Below are positions 1-8,752 of a DNA stretch of 64,000 nucleotides, piece after piece. The notes beneath the pieces were generated by a model that was not told where the DNA came from, did not search any database, and worked only from the letters and a program-made list of their open reading frames with translations. The position numbers and the translations under genes were made by a program. Within the stretch, counting starts at the first letter, position 1. Each line of letters begins with the position of its first letter. The stretch spans positions 2,232,001-2,296,000 of the forward strand of contig NZ_CP013940.1 of assembly GCF_001277215.2 (NCBI RefSeq), read 5' to 3'. Origin of the DNA: Cronobacter malonaticus LMG 23826 (lineage in GTDB: Bacteria > Pseudomonadota > Gammaproteobacteria > Enterobacterales > Enterobacteriaceae).

Positions 1-927
1 TCCCGGAGCATCTGCAATACGAAGAACTGGCTTAATTTCTTCTACTGGATTCTGCGAACCAAACAAATCAACAAGTGGCATAACTGGCAAATTTAAAGGC
101 ATATTTGATGCACCTGCCAGCATCGTCCTCTCCACCTTCCTCAGATATACCTGCAGTGTCCCGTACTCTATTTTCCCGGCTTCCAGCTTCAGGTAACTTC
201 CGCCGCCGATTAAGGTGATGCGCTTTTTGCCTGCAAAGGAGATATCACTCACCGACGTCAGGGTGAGTTTCTTCTCTGCCGCCAGCTGCATGCCGCCGTT
301 CTGCGCCTGCACTTCCACCGGGCCTTCGCCCGATTTCAGGCTCAGCGGCCCGCTGCGGGCGAACAGCCCCAGCTTCTCACCCGCCAGCGCTGTCATGTTG
401 CCCATCACGCCCACGCTGATGTCGCCGCCGGCATTCACCGCCACGTTTTTTGTGGCCGTAAGCTGCATATGCTCGCCGCTGGTGAACGCCATCCCTTCCG
501 GGGCGGACACGTGTATCATTTCGTTCAGCGGTTTCAGCCGCTCGCTGAACATCGCGCTCTGGCTGGCGATGTCCGCCTGCAGCGCGTTCGCCGCCTCTGC
601 CGCAGCGGAGAGCTGCGCTATCTGCTGCAGGCACAGGTCGATTTCCTTCAGCGCCGTCTCCCGGTCCAGTACCTCGCCTGCCGCCTTCTGCTGGCCGTCA
701 GCGCTGATAAACAGCCCCTTTGCCACGCGAATAACACCATATTCGTCGGTGCGCAGTTCAAAGCCCGCCCCGCGCGGTTTGTCCTGCCCGTCCACCAGCC
801 GGCCTTCACCGAGCTGCGTTTTGCCGTATTCGGTGGTCAGGTAAATGTGCTCTTCACCCCGTTTATCTTCCATAAGCAGTTCGTTCTGCGCGGGCGTGCG
901 CAGGATATTGCGGCTGCGGTTTCTGGA
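1..927 (-). pseudogene. vgrG: VgrG C-terminal fragment (T6SS spike), 5' end lost
   Basis: The minus strand is open from about 927 to the window edge and reads as the C-terminal half of a T6SS VgrG spike protein. It begins in the stretch RNRSRNILRTPAQNELLMEDKRG, where EDKRGEEHIY and LTTEYGKTQL are typical of the gp5/DUF2345 junction. A DUF2345-like region follows, with repeated short beta-strand motifs (SGEHMQLTATKNVAV, GNMTALAGEKLGLF). No start codon or N-terminal gp27-like half is present: upstream the sequence switches to tssK in another frame. The last 120 bases of the window edge (1-120) are visibly more AT-rich and encode a tail (MPLNLPVMPLVDLF) that may start a variable C-terminal extension. 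Family call is secure; the pseudogene call follows from the missing N-terminus. Confidence 0.85.
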
Positions 928-1270
928 CATTAATAATGCCCGGCTGCATCAGCGGCAGCGCAAGTAGCAAGGTAACGCTATCCTGACCTGCCAGCTCACC
1001 CGGGTTAAGTTCGCGCGGTGGCGGCGGGATATCGCTGTTAAGCGTATCTACCAGCGTGCCATCCGGTAGCCATAAGCGCAGCGCCCGTACCTGAATCCGT
1101 CCGGATGACAGCAGTTCATCATCCAGTTCAACGCTCTCGACGCCCCACGGAAAAGGCGTTGAGAACGCCGACACACCGGCATTCGTGAACGCTTCCCATG
1201 CAGACTGTTGCTGGAACTGCTGAGGGGACAGCAGCGCCCCCTCGTTCCACAATGGTCGATATATCTTCAT
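926..1270 (-). pseudogene. tssK: TssK N-terminal fragment (T6SS baseplate), truncated
   Basis: The ORF starts at the ATG at 1270, with GGAG five bases upstream, 14 bases after the tssC stop. Its first ~115 residues (MKIYRPLWNEGALLSPQQFQ, later LLALPLMQPGIINVQ) match the N-terminal shell domain of TssK, a trimeric baseplate protein of about 450 residues. After INVQ, at about 925-930, the match ends. The frame runs through out-of-frame vgrG sequence to a stop at 863. About three quarters of the protein, including the C-terminal domain that contacts the TssL/TssM membrane complex, is absent, so the product is unlikely to work. The reading frame before the junction is intact, which suggests a recent deletion. 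Confidence 0.85.
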
Positions 1271-1284
1271 TCCATCTCCGACCG

Positions 1285-2823
1285 TCACGCTTTCGCTTTC
1301 GGCATCTGCGACACCAGTGACAGGCTGACGTCCATACCCTCCACCTGGAAATGCGGTACGGCATACAGCCTGACGCGGAAGAAGCCCGGGTTGTCCTCGA
1401 TATCTTCCACCACCACTTTCGCGTCACGCAGCGGGTGCGACGCCTGCAGCTCGTCGCCCGGATCGGTCATCTCCGTCACCAACCCGCGCACCCAGTTATT
1501 CAGTTCCAGCTCCAACAGGCGGCGGTCTTTGGTGGTGCCGATGTTCTCGCGCTGAATAAGCTTCAGGTAATGCGCGATGCGCGACAGCAGGAAGATGTAC
1601 GGCAGGCGCGCGTTGATGCGGCTGTTGGCGGTGGCGTCCGGCGTGTCATACAGCGCCGGTTTCTGCGCGGAGTTCGCGGAGAAGAAGCAGGCGTAATCGC
1701 GGTTTTTGTAGTAGGAGAGCGGGATAAAACCGAGGTTCGCGAACTCGAATTCGCGGGTTTCCGGGATCATCACTTCCGACGGGATTTTCACCTGATTGCC
1801 GGTGCCCAGATCGTAAAGATGGATCGGCAGGTCCTGCACCGCCCCGCCCGCCTGCGGGCCGCGGATCTGCACGCACCAGCCGTTTTTAATGAAGCTGCGT
1901 ACCATATTGGCAGCGAAGGCGAATGAAGCGTTGGTCCACAGATATTTTTCGTGATCCGGGCCTTTCACCTCTTCCACATAGTTAAAGCTGCGCACCGGCA
2001 CGGTGTCCGGACCGTACGGCAGGCGGCCCAGCACGCGCGGCATGGTGAGACCGATATAGCGGGCATCGTCGGTGTCGCGGAAGGATTTCCACTTGATGTA
2101 TTCCGCGCGGTCAAAGTAGTTGCCGATATCCTTGATGGCCGCCACCTCTTCCATTGAATCTTTCAGGAAGAATTTCGGGCCGACGGCGCCGATAAACGGC
2201 ATGTGCGCCGCGGCGGAGACTTTAGAGATGTTGCGCAGCAGCGCCATATCCTGCGCGCTGGCGTCAAACTCATACGAGGAAATCACCGCGCCCACCGGCT
2301 CGCCGCCGGGCGTGTCATATTCCGCCGTGTAGGTGTGCCAGTAGAGGCCGCTCTGGACAATTTCCGGCGCGTCCTCGAAGTCCTGACGCAGATCCTCTTT
2401 GGAGATATCGAGAATTTCAGTGCGCACGTTCTGGCGGTAATCGGTGCGATCCACCAGATGCTTCAGGCCACGCCACAGGGATTCCACTTTCTGGAAGTCG
2501 CTGTGGTGCATCACAGCATCCAGTTGCCGGCTGATTTGCCAGTCCAGCTCGGCGATATGATGGTCGAGCAGGGTTTTGTCGAGCTTTTCAACCTTCTGGC
2601 CGGACTGTTTCAAGCGCTCAAGGAAAACCTGAACCGCCGCGGTCACGCGCTCATCGGCGGAGGCATCGGCCAGGCTCTGGCTGTCCTGCCAGGTATCGAT
2701 ATCGCCAAGCGCGGCGACCGGGTGAAGGTTAATTTTTTCAAACAGCGAGGCGTAGACGCCGCCGGTGGTTTCCAGCACCTGCGTGTCGCCAGCAGAAGAA
2801 GAAGGGGTGTTCTGAACAGACAT
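1285..2823 (-). CDS. tssC: T6SS sheath large subunit TssC/VipB
   Basis: 512 residues, normal for the TssC/VipB family that forms the contractile T6SS sheath with TssB. Family stretches are clear: LFEKINLHPV near the N-terminus, the DFQKVESLWRGLKHLV helix, and PFIGAVGPKFF, KWKSFRDTDDARYIGL and RLPYGPDTVPVRSFNYVEEV in the core. The C-terminal handshake region (IEDNPGFFRVRLYAVPHFQVEGMDVSLSLVSQM) is complete. I chose the ATG at 2823 because GAGAG lies about eight bases upstream; the ATG at 2829 is too close to it. It follows tssB by 40 bases and is followed by truncated tssK. The gene looks intact although the rest of the machine is not encoded here. Confidence 0.95.
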   Translation of the reverse strand: MSVQNTPSSSAGDTQVLETTGGVYASLFEKINLHPVAALGDIDTWQDSQSLADASADERVTAAVQVFLERLKQSGQKVEKLDKTLLDHHIAELDWQISRQLDAVMHHSDFQKVESLWRGLKHLVDRTDYRQNVRTEILDISKEDLRQDFEDAPEIVQSGLYWHTYTAEYDTPGGEPVGAVISSYEFDASAQDMALLRNISKVSAAAHMPFIGAVGPKFFLKDSMEEVAAIKDIGNYFDRAEYIKWKSFRDTDDARYIGLTMPRVLGRLPYGPDTVPVRSFNYVEEVKGPDHEKYLWTNASFAFAANMVRSFIKNGWCVQIRGPQAGGAVQDLPIHLYDLGTGNQVKIPSEVMIPETREFEFANLGFIPLSYYKNRDYACFFSANSAQKPALYDTPDATANSRINARLPYIFLLSRIAHYLKLIQRENIGTTKDRRLLELELNNWVRGLVTEMTDPGDELQASHPLRDAKVVVEDIEDNPGFFRVRLYAVPHFQVEGMDVSLSLVSQMPKAKA

Positions 2824-2863
2824 CAGCATTTCTCTCAGTGATCCGTAATAAACCCGGTGCGCC

Positions 2864-3361
2864 TCAGGCGTTTTTCGGGGCCAGCGAAGCCAGTTCCGCG
2901 CGCAGGCCATCGCTCAGCGCCGGATCTTTTAAGATGGTTTCCAGCTCCTTGCGGAAGGTGGCGTTATCAAGGAGATTGGATTTCAGGTCGCGCAGTAAAT
3001 TACGCATCGCGAGCATGGCTTTCAGCTGGGGAATTTGCCGCGCCACATGCTCCGGCTCGAAATCTTTCATCTGACGGAATGTCAGGCGCACGTTTTCCTC
3101 GCGCCCGTCGCCTGCCAGCGTATTTTCCACGGCGAGATTCACCGCCGGTGAAAATTCAGCAAGCACGCTGTCAAAATTATTTTTATTAACATCGATTTTA
3201 TTACGTTCAGAAAGCGGGCGGTGCTCCTGACCGTTACTGAAATCACCGGTAACCAGTAATTTCAGCGGCAGCTCGACTTTTTTCTGCGCACCACCGGTAT
3301 GCAGATTTAACTTCAGGTTAATACGGGCTTTAGGAATTTCTTCCTGAAATGAACCAGACAT
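2864..3361 (-). CDS. tssB: T6SS sheath small subunit TssB/VipA
   Basis: 165 residues, the usual TssB/VipA size. The start at 3361 (MSGSFQEEIPKARINLKL) has AAGGAA nine bases upstream; a longer frame beginning at 3517 has no family support. Diagnostic stretches are LPLKLLVTGDFS, ERNKIDVNKNNFDSVLAEF and FRQMKDFEPEHVARQIPQL, ending in the helix LLDNATFRKELETIL. With TssC it builds the contractile sheath recycled by ClpV. It is the first gene of the T6SS operon tssB-tssC-tssK'. Its coding region is intact. Confidence 0.95.
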   Translation of the reverse strand: MSGSFQEEIPKARINLKLNLHTGGAQKKVELPLKLLVTGDFSNGQEHRPLSERNKIDVNKNNFDSVLAEFSPAVNLAVENTLAGDGREENVRLTFRQMKDFEPEHVARQIPQLKAMLAMRNLLRDLKSNLLDNATFRKELETILKDPALSDGLRAELASLAPKNA

Positions 3362-3915
3362 GACGTGTTCCTTCATTAAGGCAATTTGACGTTGACGGAA
3401 AGAACAGGGAGCGTCAGCGACAATCCCTGCCGCATTCTCTGCCGCATCCTTTACGACAGATAAAATCAATGACTTTAAATATGTTACGCCAGGAGAAAGG
3501 TTTAACAAGAGGCTCAATTCTTATATCTGTTACACTGCATTTCAGAATTAAATAAAATTCACAGACCCCATCCTATATAACGTTAAAACCAATCAGATAA
3601 GTGTATTTATACACAAAAAGAGTGACGCACAGATGTAAATTACATCCGGTTCTGGACGATAAACAAACGGTAAAAATATTCAGTACGGAACAAAGACAAA
3701 TTCACCTCATAAATAAACGCCGCCTTGATAATAAAAACCATCACCAAAATAGATTTCAGAGATTAATTCCTATGCCTATGCAATTCATATGCAAAATACA
3801 TTCAACATCCGAATAATACTTGAAGCGCTAATTCGTTGGTGGCGATTTATAAACTGGAACTATATACCGCCGCTACGCAATTTCAGCGCGGATTAAACGT
3901 AGCGGCGTCCCACCC
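3362..3915. other. Intergenic, AT-rich; likely T6SS operon promoter region
   Basis: About 550 bases between tssB and the small exported protein gene. It is clearly AT-richer than its surroundings, especially 3480-3830, as expected for an H-NS-type silenced promoter upstream of tssB. A 71-codon plus-strand ORF at 3601-3816 has no ribosome site or recognisable product, so I do not call it. I see no convincing promoter hexamers or terminator. Confidence 0.4.
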
Positions 3916-4209
3916 TCACCACTCATATTCACTGACAAACGCCTTCTTTTTCACTTTATCATAGAGGCATATCAGGCTAACCTTGTGCTTCATCTTCGGC
4001 ATTTTGCTTTTCATTAGTAACCCTGCCATATCCGTTTCATCCGGGAATAAAACCGGTTTCGACGTTTGCACATCCTTTCCCCCGGCAGCACTTACGCACG
4101 CCTTATTCATCTCTGAAAACAGCGCCTGCCAGCTTTCATCGCTTGAGGCAAACACAGGGATACTGCACGTAACACACCCCAATAACACCATCGATGGGAT
4201 CAGTTTCAT
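3916..4209 (-). CDS. Small exported protein of unknown function
   Basis: 97 residues from the ATG at 4209, with GGAG seven bases upstream; the adjacent ATG at 4212 is a possible alternative. The N-terminus MKLIPSMVLLGCVTCSIPVFA is a signal peptide with a likely cleavage after VFA, giving a mature chain of about 77 residues starting SSDESWQALFSEMNKACV. The mature part has two cysteines (in KACVSAAGG and SLICLYDK) that could form a disulfide, and ends AFVSEYEW. I do not recognise a named family. It lies about 560 bases upstream of the T6SS genes on the same strand. Periplasmic immunity proteins can have this size, but nothing else supports that role. Confidence 0.65.
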   Translation of the reverse strand: MKLIPSMVLLGCVTCSIPVFASSDESWQALFSEMNKACVSAAGGKDVQTSKPVLFPDETDMAGLLMKSKMPKMKHKVSLICLYDKVKKKAFVSEYEW

Positions 4210-4296
4210 CATTGTGCTCCAGATAAGCATTGCGCCATGCGTACACAAGAGAGCATAGCGCGTGAATAGTCGTCTGACAGAAAAGAGAAAAACATC

Positions 4297-4857
4297 ATGA
4301 CCTCAACAGCACGTAAAATCGTTATTACAGGCGGCCCTGGCGGCGGCAAAAGTACCCTGCTGCATATCCTTGCCCGCGCAGGATGGAACACATCGCCTGA
4401 AACCGGCAGAGCAATCATTCAGGAACAGATGCGCACCGGTGGCGTTGCTCTCCCCTGGGAGGATAAAGCAGCGTTCGCGGCGCTGATGTTCAGCAGAGAA
4501 AAGCATGCGTGGCATGCGGCCGACGCGATCGATAACGTGGTTTTCTTCGACAGAGGCATTCCCGATATCGTGGGTTATCTGACACTGTGCGAATTGTCGG
4601 TGCCGGAAGCGCTGCACCAGGCTGCGATGCGGCTGCGCTACGCCAGCACCGTTTTTATCGCGCCGCCGTGGGAAGCTATCTTCACGCAGGATGCCGAGCG
4701 CAGGCAGACTTTCGACGAGGCGGTACGCACCTTTGAAGTTATGAAGCGCGTTTATACCCGCTATGGCTATCAACTGGCGGAACTTCCTTTCACCACGCCG
4801 CAGGCGCGAGCCGACTGGATTCTGGCGCAAACGGCGCTTATACGGCCCCGCCAGTGA
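4297..4857 (+). CDS. P-loop AAA-type ATPase/kinase-like protein
   Basis: 186 residues. The N-terminus IVITGGPGGGKSTLL is a classical Walker A motif (GxPGxGKST, residues about 12-20). NVVFFDRGIPDIVGY (residues about 80-94) resembles the Walker B/lid region of AAA_28-type nucleotide-binding proteins, single-domain proteins related to NadR-type kinases. No second domain or membrane segment is present. The gene converges with the Fic-domain gene and ends 29 bases from its stop. The substrate is unknown. Family placement is from motif pattern only. Confidence 0.75.
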   Translation: MTSTARKIVITGGPGGGKSTLLHILARAGWNTSPETGRAIIQEQMRTGGVALPWEDKAAFAALMFSREKHAWHAADAIDNVVFFDRGIPDIVGYLTLCELSVPEALHQAAMRLRYASTVFIAPPWEAIFTQDAERRQTFDEAVRTFEVMKRVYTRYGYQLAELPFTTPQARADWILAQTALIRPRQ

Positions 4858-4886
4858 TGCTGACGGAGCGTATTTTTATTGCGCGG

Positions 4887-5561
4887 TTACAACCCACTCA
4901 GGCGATCTTCATCCGATTTGGTGAGCGGCCGCCAGGTGCGGTTTCTGATGGACGTAATAGCATACGCGGCGCGTGCCGTTCTGCCGTTACCATCGGGGAA
5001 CGGGTGCCAGCCGGTTATCCAGGCGAAGAGACATTGCGGATAGTGCGGCGAACCGGCAGAGACAGAACTCATCCCAAGCTGGTGGCTGAATAACTCTCGT
5101 CCGGCAAACGAAGACGGCACCGGCGTGTCATTCGGCACAATACCGCGGGGCGTGGCACTGGTGCCAGGTGCGACCCGGCGGTGCAGCTCTTCGACATCGG
5201 AAATCGACGAGATCGAAAATCCAAAGTTCAGGTAATGTGAGAGATAGCTTTTAATCAGCGGCGCGGTGCCCGCCGTTGAAGTGGATGCCCCGGCAATCCA
5301 CTGCGCGGCTTCTTCCAGCGCCTCATCTTCCGTTATCTGCATCGGCGTTCCAGGATGCGCTGGGCTGAGCCGCGCGAAATGCCCTGCCAGCCGGGCCAGT
5401 TTTTTGCACTCAATCGTCAGTAACACGCCCAGCATCTCTTTGTCCTCGACACTCAGCGCGCGGACCGTATGCGTGATGAGATTATTGGCGGGCACAGTGC
5501 CAATGGCGCGAACAAGCTCGTTGTAACCCTCGGCTTTGGCGTAGTCGCTGGGTTTCAGCAT
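4887..5561 (-). CDS. Fic-domain protein (putative AMP/NMP transferase)
   Basis: 224 residues. HPFPDGNGRTAR at residues 186-197 matches the canonical Fic active-site motif HPFx[D/E]GNGRxxR, with the catalytic His, the Mg-binding acidic residue and the phosphate-binding Gly-Asn-Gly-Arg all present. Fic enzymes usually transfer AMP or another phosphate-containing group from a nucleotide to hydroxyl side chains. About 27 residues follow the motif, which is short but allows the closing helix. I see no clear inhibitory [S/T]xxxE[G/N] helix, though SSISDVEE near residue 117 is a weak possibility. No signal peptide. It stands alone on the minus strand. It could be a housekeeping Fic, a toxin or a T6SS-linked effector; the sequence does not decide. 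Confidence 0.8.
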   Translation of the reverse strand: MLKPSDYAKAEGYNELVRAIGTVPANNLITHTVRALSVEDKEMLGVLLTIECKKLARLAGHFARLSPAHPGTPMQITEDEALEEAAQWIAGASTSTAGTAPLIKSYLSHYLNFGFSISSISDVEELHRRVAPGTSATPRGIVPNDTPVPSSFAGRELFSHQLGMSSVSAGSPHYPQCLFAWITGWHPFPDGNGRTARAAYAITSIRNRTWRPLTKSDEDRLSGL

Positions 5562-5828
5562 CAGATATCCCTCATCTGTTTTATTTATCAGCAGCCCATC
5601 CCGCTGACAAACAGGATAAAAAGAGTTTCAGTATTGCCTCTATCGCGGTTTTCTGCCCGGACGAGCGCCGCATAGTATTTTAACGATGCGGCATTTTAGC
5701 GGTTTCAGAAAATCCTTATGATGGGTGACGTTGTTTTACCGGCCCGCGCGGATAACGTTATGGCACCTGCGTGCCGGAAGGCGAAAAGCCCGCCTCCCAT
5801 AACGCTTTCGCCTCTCCCGCGTCAGTAT

Positions 5829-5852
5829 CAAAAAAGGCCACTCGCGTGGCCT
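5829..5852 (-). terminator. Intrinsic terminator after betT
   Basis: Read on the minus strand: a stem AGGCCAC/GTGGCCT followed by TTTTTT, nine bases past the betT stop. The remaining sequence up to the Fic gene (5562-5828) shows no gene. Confidence 0.8.
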
Positions 5853-5860
5853 CACTCCTT

Positions 5861-7891
5861 TTACACCTCCGGGAACACCAGATTATTGCCCGGCGCTTCG
5901 CGATGAAGATGAATAAAGTTCAGGTGACGCTCGTACTGGTCGAGGATATCGATAATCACCTGCTCTTTGTTGTAATCCATCAGATCATTGCCCTGGCTGC
6001 CCTCCAGCAGGAAGGTTTCCAGGCGGAAATAGTGCGATTTCCCGCGGCGGGCGCGGTAGGTAAAGCCCGGCACCGAATATTGCTGCGGCCACACCTGATA
6101 AATAAAATCCTGCTCCTCGCCAAGATGCACGCGCAGATCCAGATACCCCAGCGGCGTCTCGTCTTCCGGCGCCACTTTTCTCAGCGTCACGCGGCCACCG
6201 CGCAGTTCCAGCTCTTTCGCCACATCTTCCATCGCCGGAAAAATCACGGTTTCCATCATCTGCTGGGTATAGCGCGTTCCCGGATAATTCATCAGGCGTG
6301 ACAGGCGTTTTTTCCAGCTCAGGCGGTCGTTGCCCGACGGAATATACGGCGCCGTATCGCGGCTGGCGCTGGCGCGACGGTGGTCTTCCACCTTCAGCGA
6401 TTTATACAGCCCGGCCATGATGAAGAAAATGACGAAGCTGAACGGCAGCCCCATGATAACCGTCGTGTTCTGCAGCGCCGAGATGCCGTTGGTCATCAGC
6501 ATCCCCATCGTCAGCACCCCGATGGCGACCGACCAGAAAATACGCAGCCAGTTCGAGGCGTCGCTGTTAATGTCTTTCAGCTTCGACGTGAAGTTCGCGA
6601 GCACCAGCGAGCCGGAATCGGCGGACGTCACATAAAACAGCATGCCGGTGATGGTCGCAACCGACGCGCTCAGTTTAAACGCCGGATACTCCGCCAGCAG
6701 GCTGTAGAAGCCGCGTTCGGCGTGAGCGATAACTTCCTGCGCAAAGCCTGCGTCGCCGTGAATGATCTCATACAGCGCCGCGTTGCCGAACACCGAGAGC
6801 CACAGCAGCGTAAAGGTAAACGGAATAATCAGCGTGCCGAGCACGAACTGGCGAATGGTGCGTCCGCGCGAAATACGCGCCAGGAATAGCCCGACAAACG
6901 GCGACCACGCCACCCACCAGGCCCAGAAAAAGAGCGTCCAGCTGTTCATCCACTGGCGCGGCATATCAAAGGCGAAGGTATTGAGCGTCATCCCCATAAA
7001 ACGGTTGATGTAATCGCCAATATTGAGCACCAGCGCGTTCAGCAGAAAATCCGTTTTGCCCATGAAGAGCACAAACAGGATAAGCCCCAGCGCCAGGATA
7101 ACGTTCAGCTCCGAAAGAAAACGAATACCTTTATCGACGCCCGACGTCACCGAAATGGTGGCGATAATCACCGACAGCACAATCAACGCCATCTGCGCCG
7201 TCAGCCCTTCCGGGATATCGAACAGCACTTTCAGGCCGTAGTTAAGCTGCACCACCCCGATGCCAAGCGTCGTCGCGATGCCGAAAATGGTGCCGATCAC
7301 CGCCGCGATATCGACGGTGTGGCCGATAGGTCCGTTAATGCGCTTGCCGAAAATCGGGTACAGCGCGGAGCGGATAGTCAGCGGCAGGTTATAGCGATAA
7401 CTAAAGTAGCCGAGCGCAATGCCCATCAGCGCGTACATTGACCAGCCCGTCAGACCATAGTGAAACAGCGTCCAGACCATCGCCTGGCGCGCGGCTTCGA
7501 TGGTTTCCCCTGCCCCTGTCGGCGGCTGCATATACTGCGTGACCGGCTCGGCCACCGAGAAAAACATCAGGTCGATACCGATGCCTGCGGCAAACAGCAT
7601 CGCCGACCAGCTCAGCAGGCTGAATTCGGGTTTTGACTGTTCAGGCCCGAGTTTAATATCGCCATAGCGCGAGCAGGCCATGAAAATAACGAAAACGATG
7701 TAGAGCGTGGCGGCCAGCATGTAATACCAGCCAAACGTCGCCGAGACCCAGTTAACCGCCGTCTGGATCCATGCCGCAGACAGCTCACTGAAGAAGATAG
7801 TGACCAGTGAAAAAGTCAGAATCAGCGCGGCTGAGGTGTAAAACACCACGGGGTTGATTCTGTTTTTTTCACTGGCAGGTGGATTAGTCAT
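5861..7891 (-). CDS. betT: High-affinity choline transporter BetT (BCCT family)
   Basis: 676 residues, matching E. coli BetT (677). An inner-membrane, proton-driven choline importer that feeds the BetA/BetB pathway to glycine betaine during osmotic stress. About twelve hydrophobic segments occupy residues 15-510. The BCCT signature region is visible as MNSWTLFFWAWWVAWSPFVGLFLARISRGRTIR. A hydrophilic C-terminal domain of about 160 residues follows (SRLMNYPGTRYTQQMMETV onward), typical of BetT and linked to osmotic regulation. Start at 7891 with AGAGG upstream. Transcribed divergently from betIBA across a 252-base region with a BetI operator. Confidence 0.95.
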   Translation of the reverse strand: MTNPPASEKNRINPVVFYTSAALILTFSLVTIFFSELSAAWIQTAVNWVSATFGWYYMLAATLYIVFVIFMACSRYGDIKLGPEQSKPEFSLLSWSAMLFAAGIGIDLMFFSVAEPVTQYMQPPTGAGETIEAARQAMVWTLFHYGLTGWSMYALMGIALGYFSYRYNLPLTIRSALYPIFGKRINGPIGHTVDIAAVIGTIFGIATTLGIGVVQLNYGLKVLFDIPEGLTAQMALIVLSVIIATISVTSGVDKGIRFLSELNVILALGLILFVLFMGKTDFLLNALVLNIGDYINRFMGMTLNTFAFDMPRQWMNSWTLFFWAWWVAWSPFVGLFLARISRGRTIRQFVLGTLIIPFTFTLLWLSVFGNAALYEIIHGDAGFAQEVIAHAERGFYSLLAEYPAFKLSASVATITGMLFYVTSADSGSLVLANFTSKLKDINSDASNWLRIFWSVAIGVLTMGMLMTNGISALQNTTVIMGLPFSFVIFFIMAGLYKSLKVEDHRRASASRDTAPYIPSGNDRLSWKKRLSRLMNYPGTRYTQQMMETVIFPAMEDVAKELELRGGRVTLRKVAPEDETPLGYLDLRVHLGEEQDFIYQVWPQQYSVPGFTYRARRGKSHYFRLETFLLEGSQGNDLMDYNKEQVIIDILDQYERHLNFIHLHREAPGNNLVFPEV

Positions 7892-8078
7892 CGGTTACCT
7901 CTGGTTAATATCCTGTCAAAAATGAAAGTGTTAGCGTGTTTCTTATTCTTCGCCCCGCAAGGCGCGTCTCTTCTCCTTTCCAATAGTTCATAGCGGTGAT
8001 TAATCGCCTTTTAGCGTAGCGTACCGCTCCGCTTTTGCGACAAATCAATCACAGTATCTTAACAATTTCTTTTTTTAT

Positions 8079-8093
8079 ATTGAACGTCCAATC
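8079..8093. promoter_or_regulatory. Candidate BetI operator between betT and betI
   Basis: ATTGAACGTCCAATC is an imperfect palindrome in the divergent betT-betI region (7892-8143). It resembles the operator that the TetR-type repressor BetI binds at the equivalent E. coli position, where choline relieves repression of both transcripts. The call rests on sequence similarity and position. Confidence 0.65.
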
Positions 8094-8143
8094 AAAAAAA
8101 GTTCTAATAGATATTAACAACGTGGTGAAGCGGAGTCCGGGTT

Positions 8144-8752
8144 ATGCCCAAAGTAGGAATGCAGCCGATACGGCGCAGGCAATTAATCGATGCAACGTTA
8201 AGCACCATCAATGACGTTGGAATCAACGACGCCACCATTGCGCAGATTGCGCGCCGGGCAGGCGTGTCAGCGGGCATTATCAGCCACTACTTTAAGGACA
8301 AAAACGGCCTGCTCGAAGCGACGATGCGCGACATCACTCGCCAGCTTCGCGATGCCGTCGCCGCCCGTCTCAGACCGCTCGCCCAGGCCAGCACCGAGGC
8401 GCGCCTGCTGGCAATTGTTGAAGGCAACTTCGATGACACCCAGGTGCACAGCGCGGCGATGAAAGCGTGGCTCGATTTCTGGGCCAGCAGCATGCATCAG
8501 CCGCAGCTCGGGCGGCTTGAGCGCGTCAGCAGCCGCCGCCTGTTTTCAACGCTCGCCGCGGAGTTTCGCCGCGAGCTGCCGCGCGAACAGGCGCGGCTGG
8601 CGGCGCATGGGCTGGCGTCGCTCATTGATGGCCTGTGGCTGCGCGCAGCACTCAGCGGCCAGCCGTTCAATCTGGAGACCGCCCGCACGCTTACCACCCA
8701 ATTCATCCGCCAGCAACTGGCTGGCGCAGCACCCCATGAGAAGGAGGAATGA
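8144..8752 (+). CDS. betI: Choline-responsive repressor BetI (TetR family)
   Basis: 202 residues (E. coli 195). The N-terminal TetR helix-turn-helix is seen in [44 protein letters not shown], the last part being the recognition helix. It represses the bet genes until choline is present. Start at 8144 with GGAG nine bases upstream. Its TGA overlaps the start region of betB, so the two are translationally coupled. The extra C-terminal residues (GAAPHEKEE) are hydrophilic and unremarkable. Confidence 0.95.
   Translation: MPKVGMQPIRRRQLIDATLSTINDVGINDATIAQIARRAGVSAGIISHYFKDKNGLLEATMRDITRQLRDAVAARLRPLAQASTEARLLAIVEGNFDDTQVHSAAMKAWLDFWASSMHQPQLGRLERVSSRRLFSTLAAEFRRELPREQARLAAHGLASLIDGLWLRAALSGQPFNLETARTLTTQFIRQQLAGAAPHEKEE

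Noticed and set aside
3601..3816. A 71-codon ORF in the AT-rich DNA upstream of tssB
   Set aside because: No ribosome site, no family and low-complexity composition.
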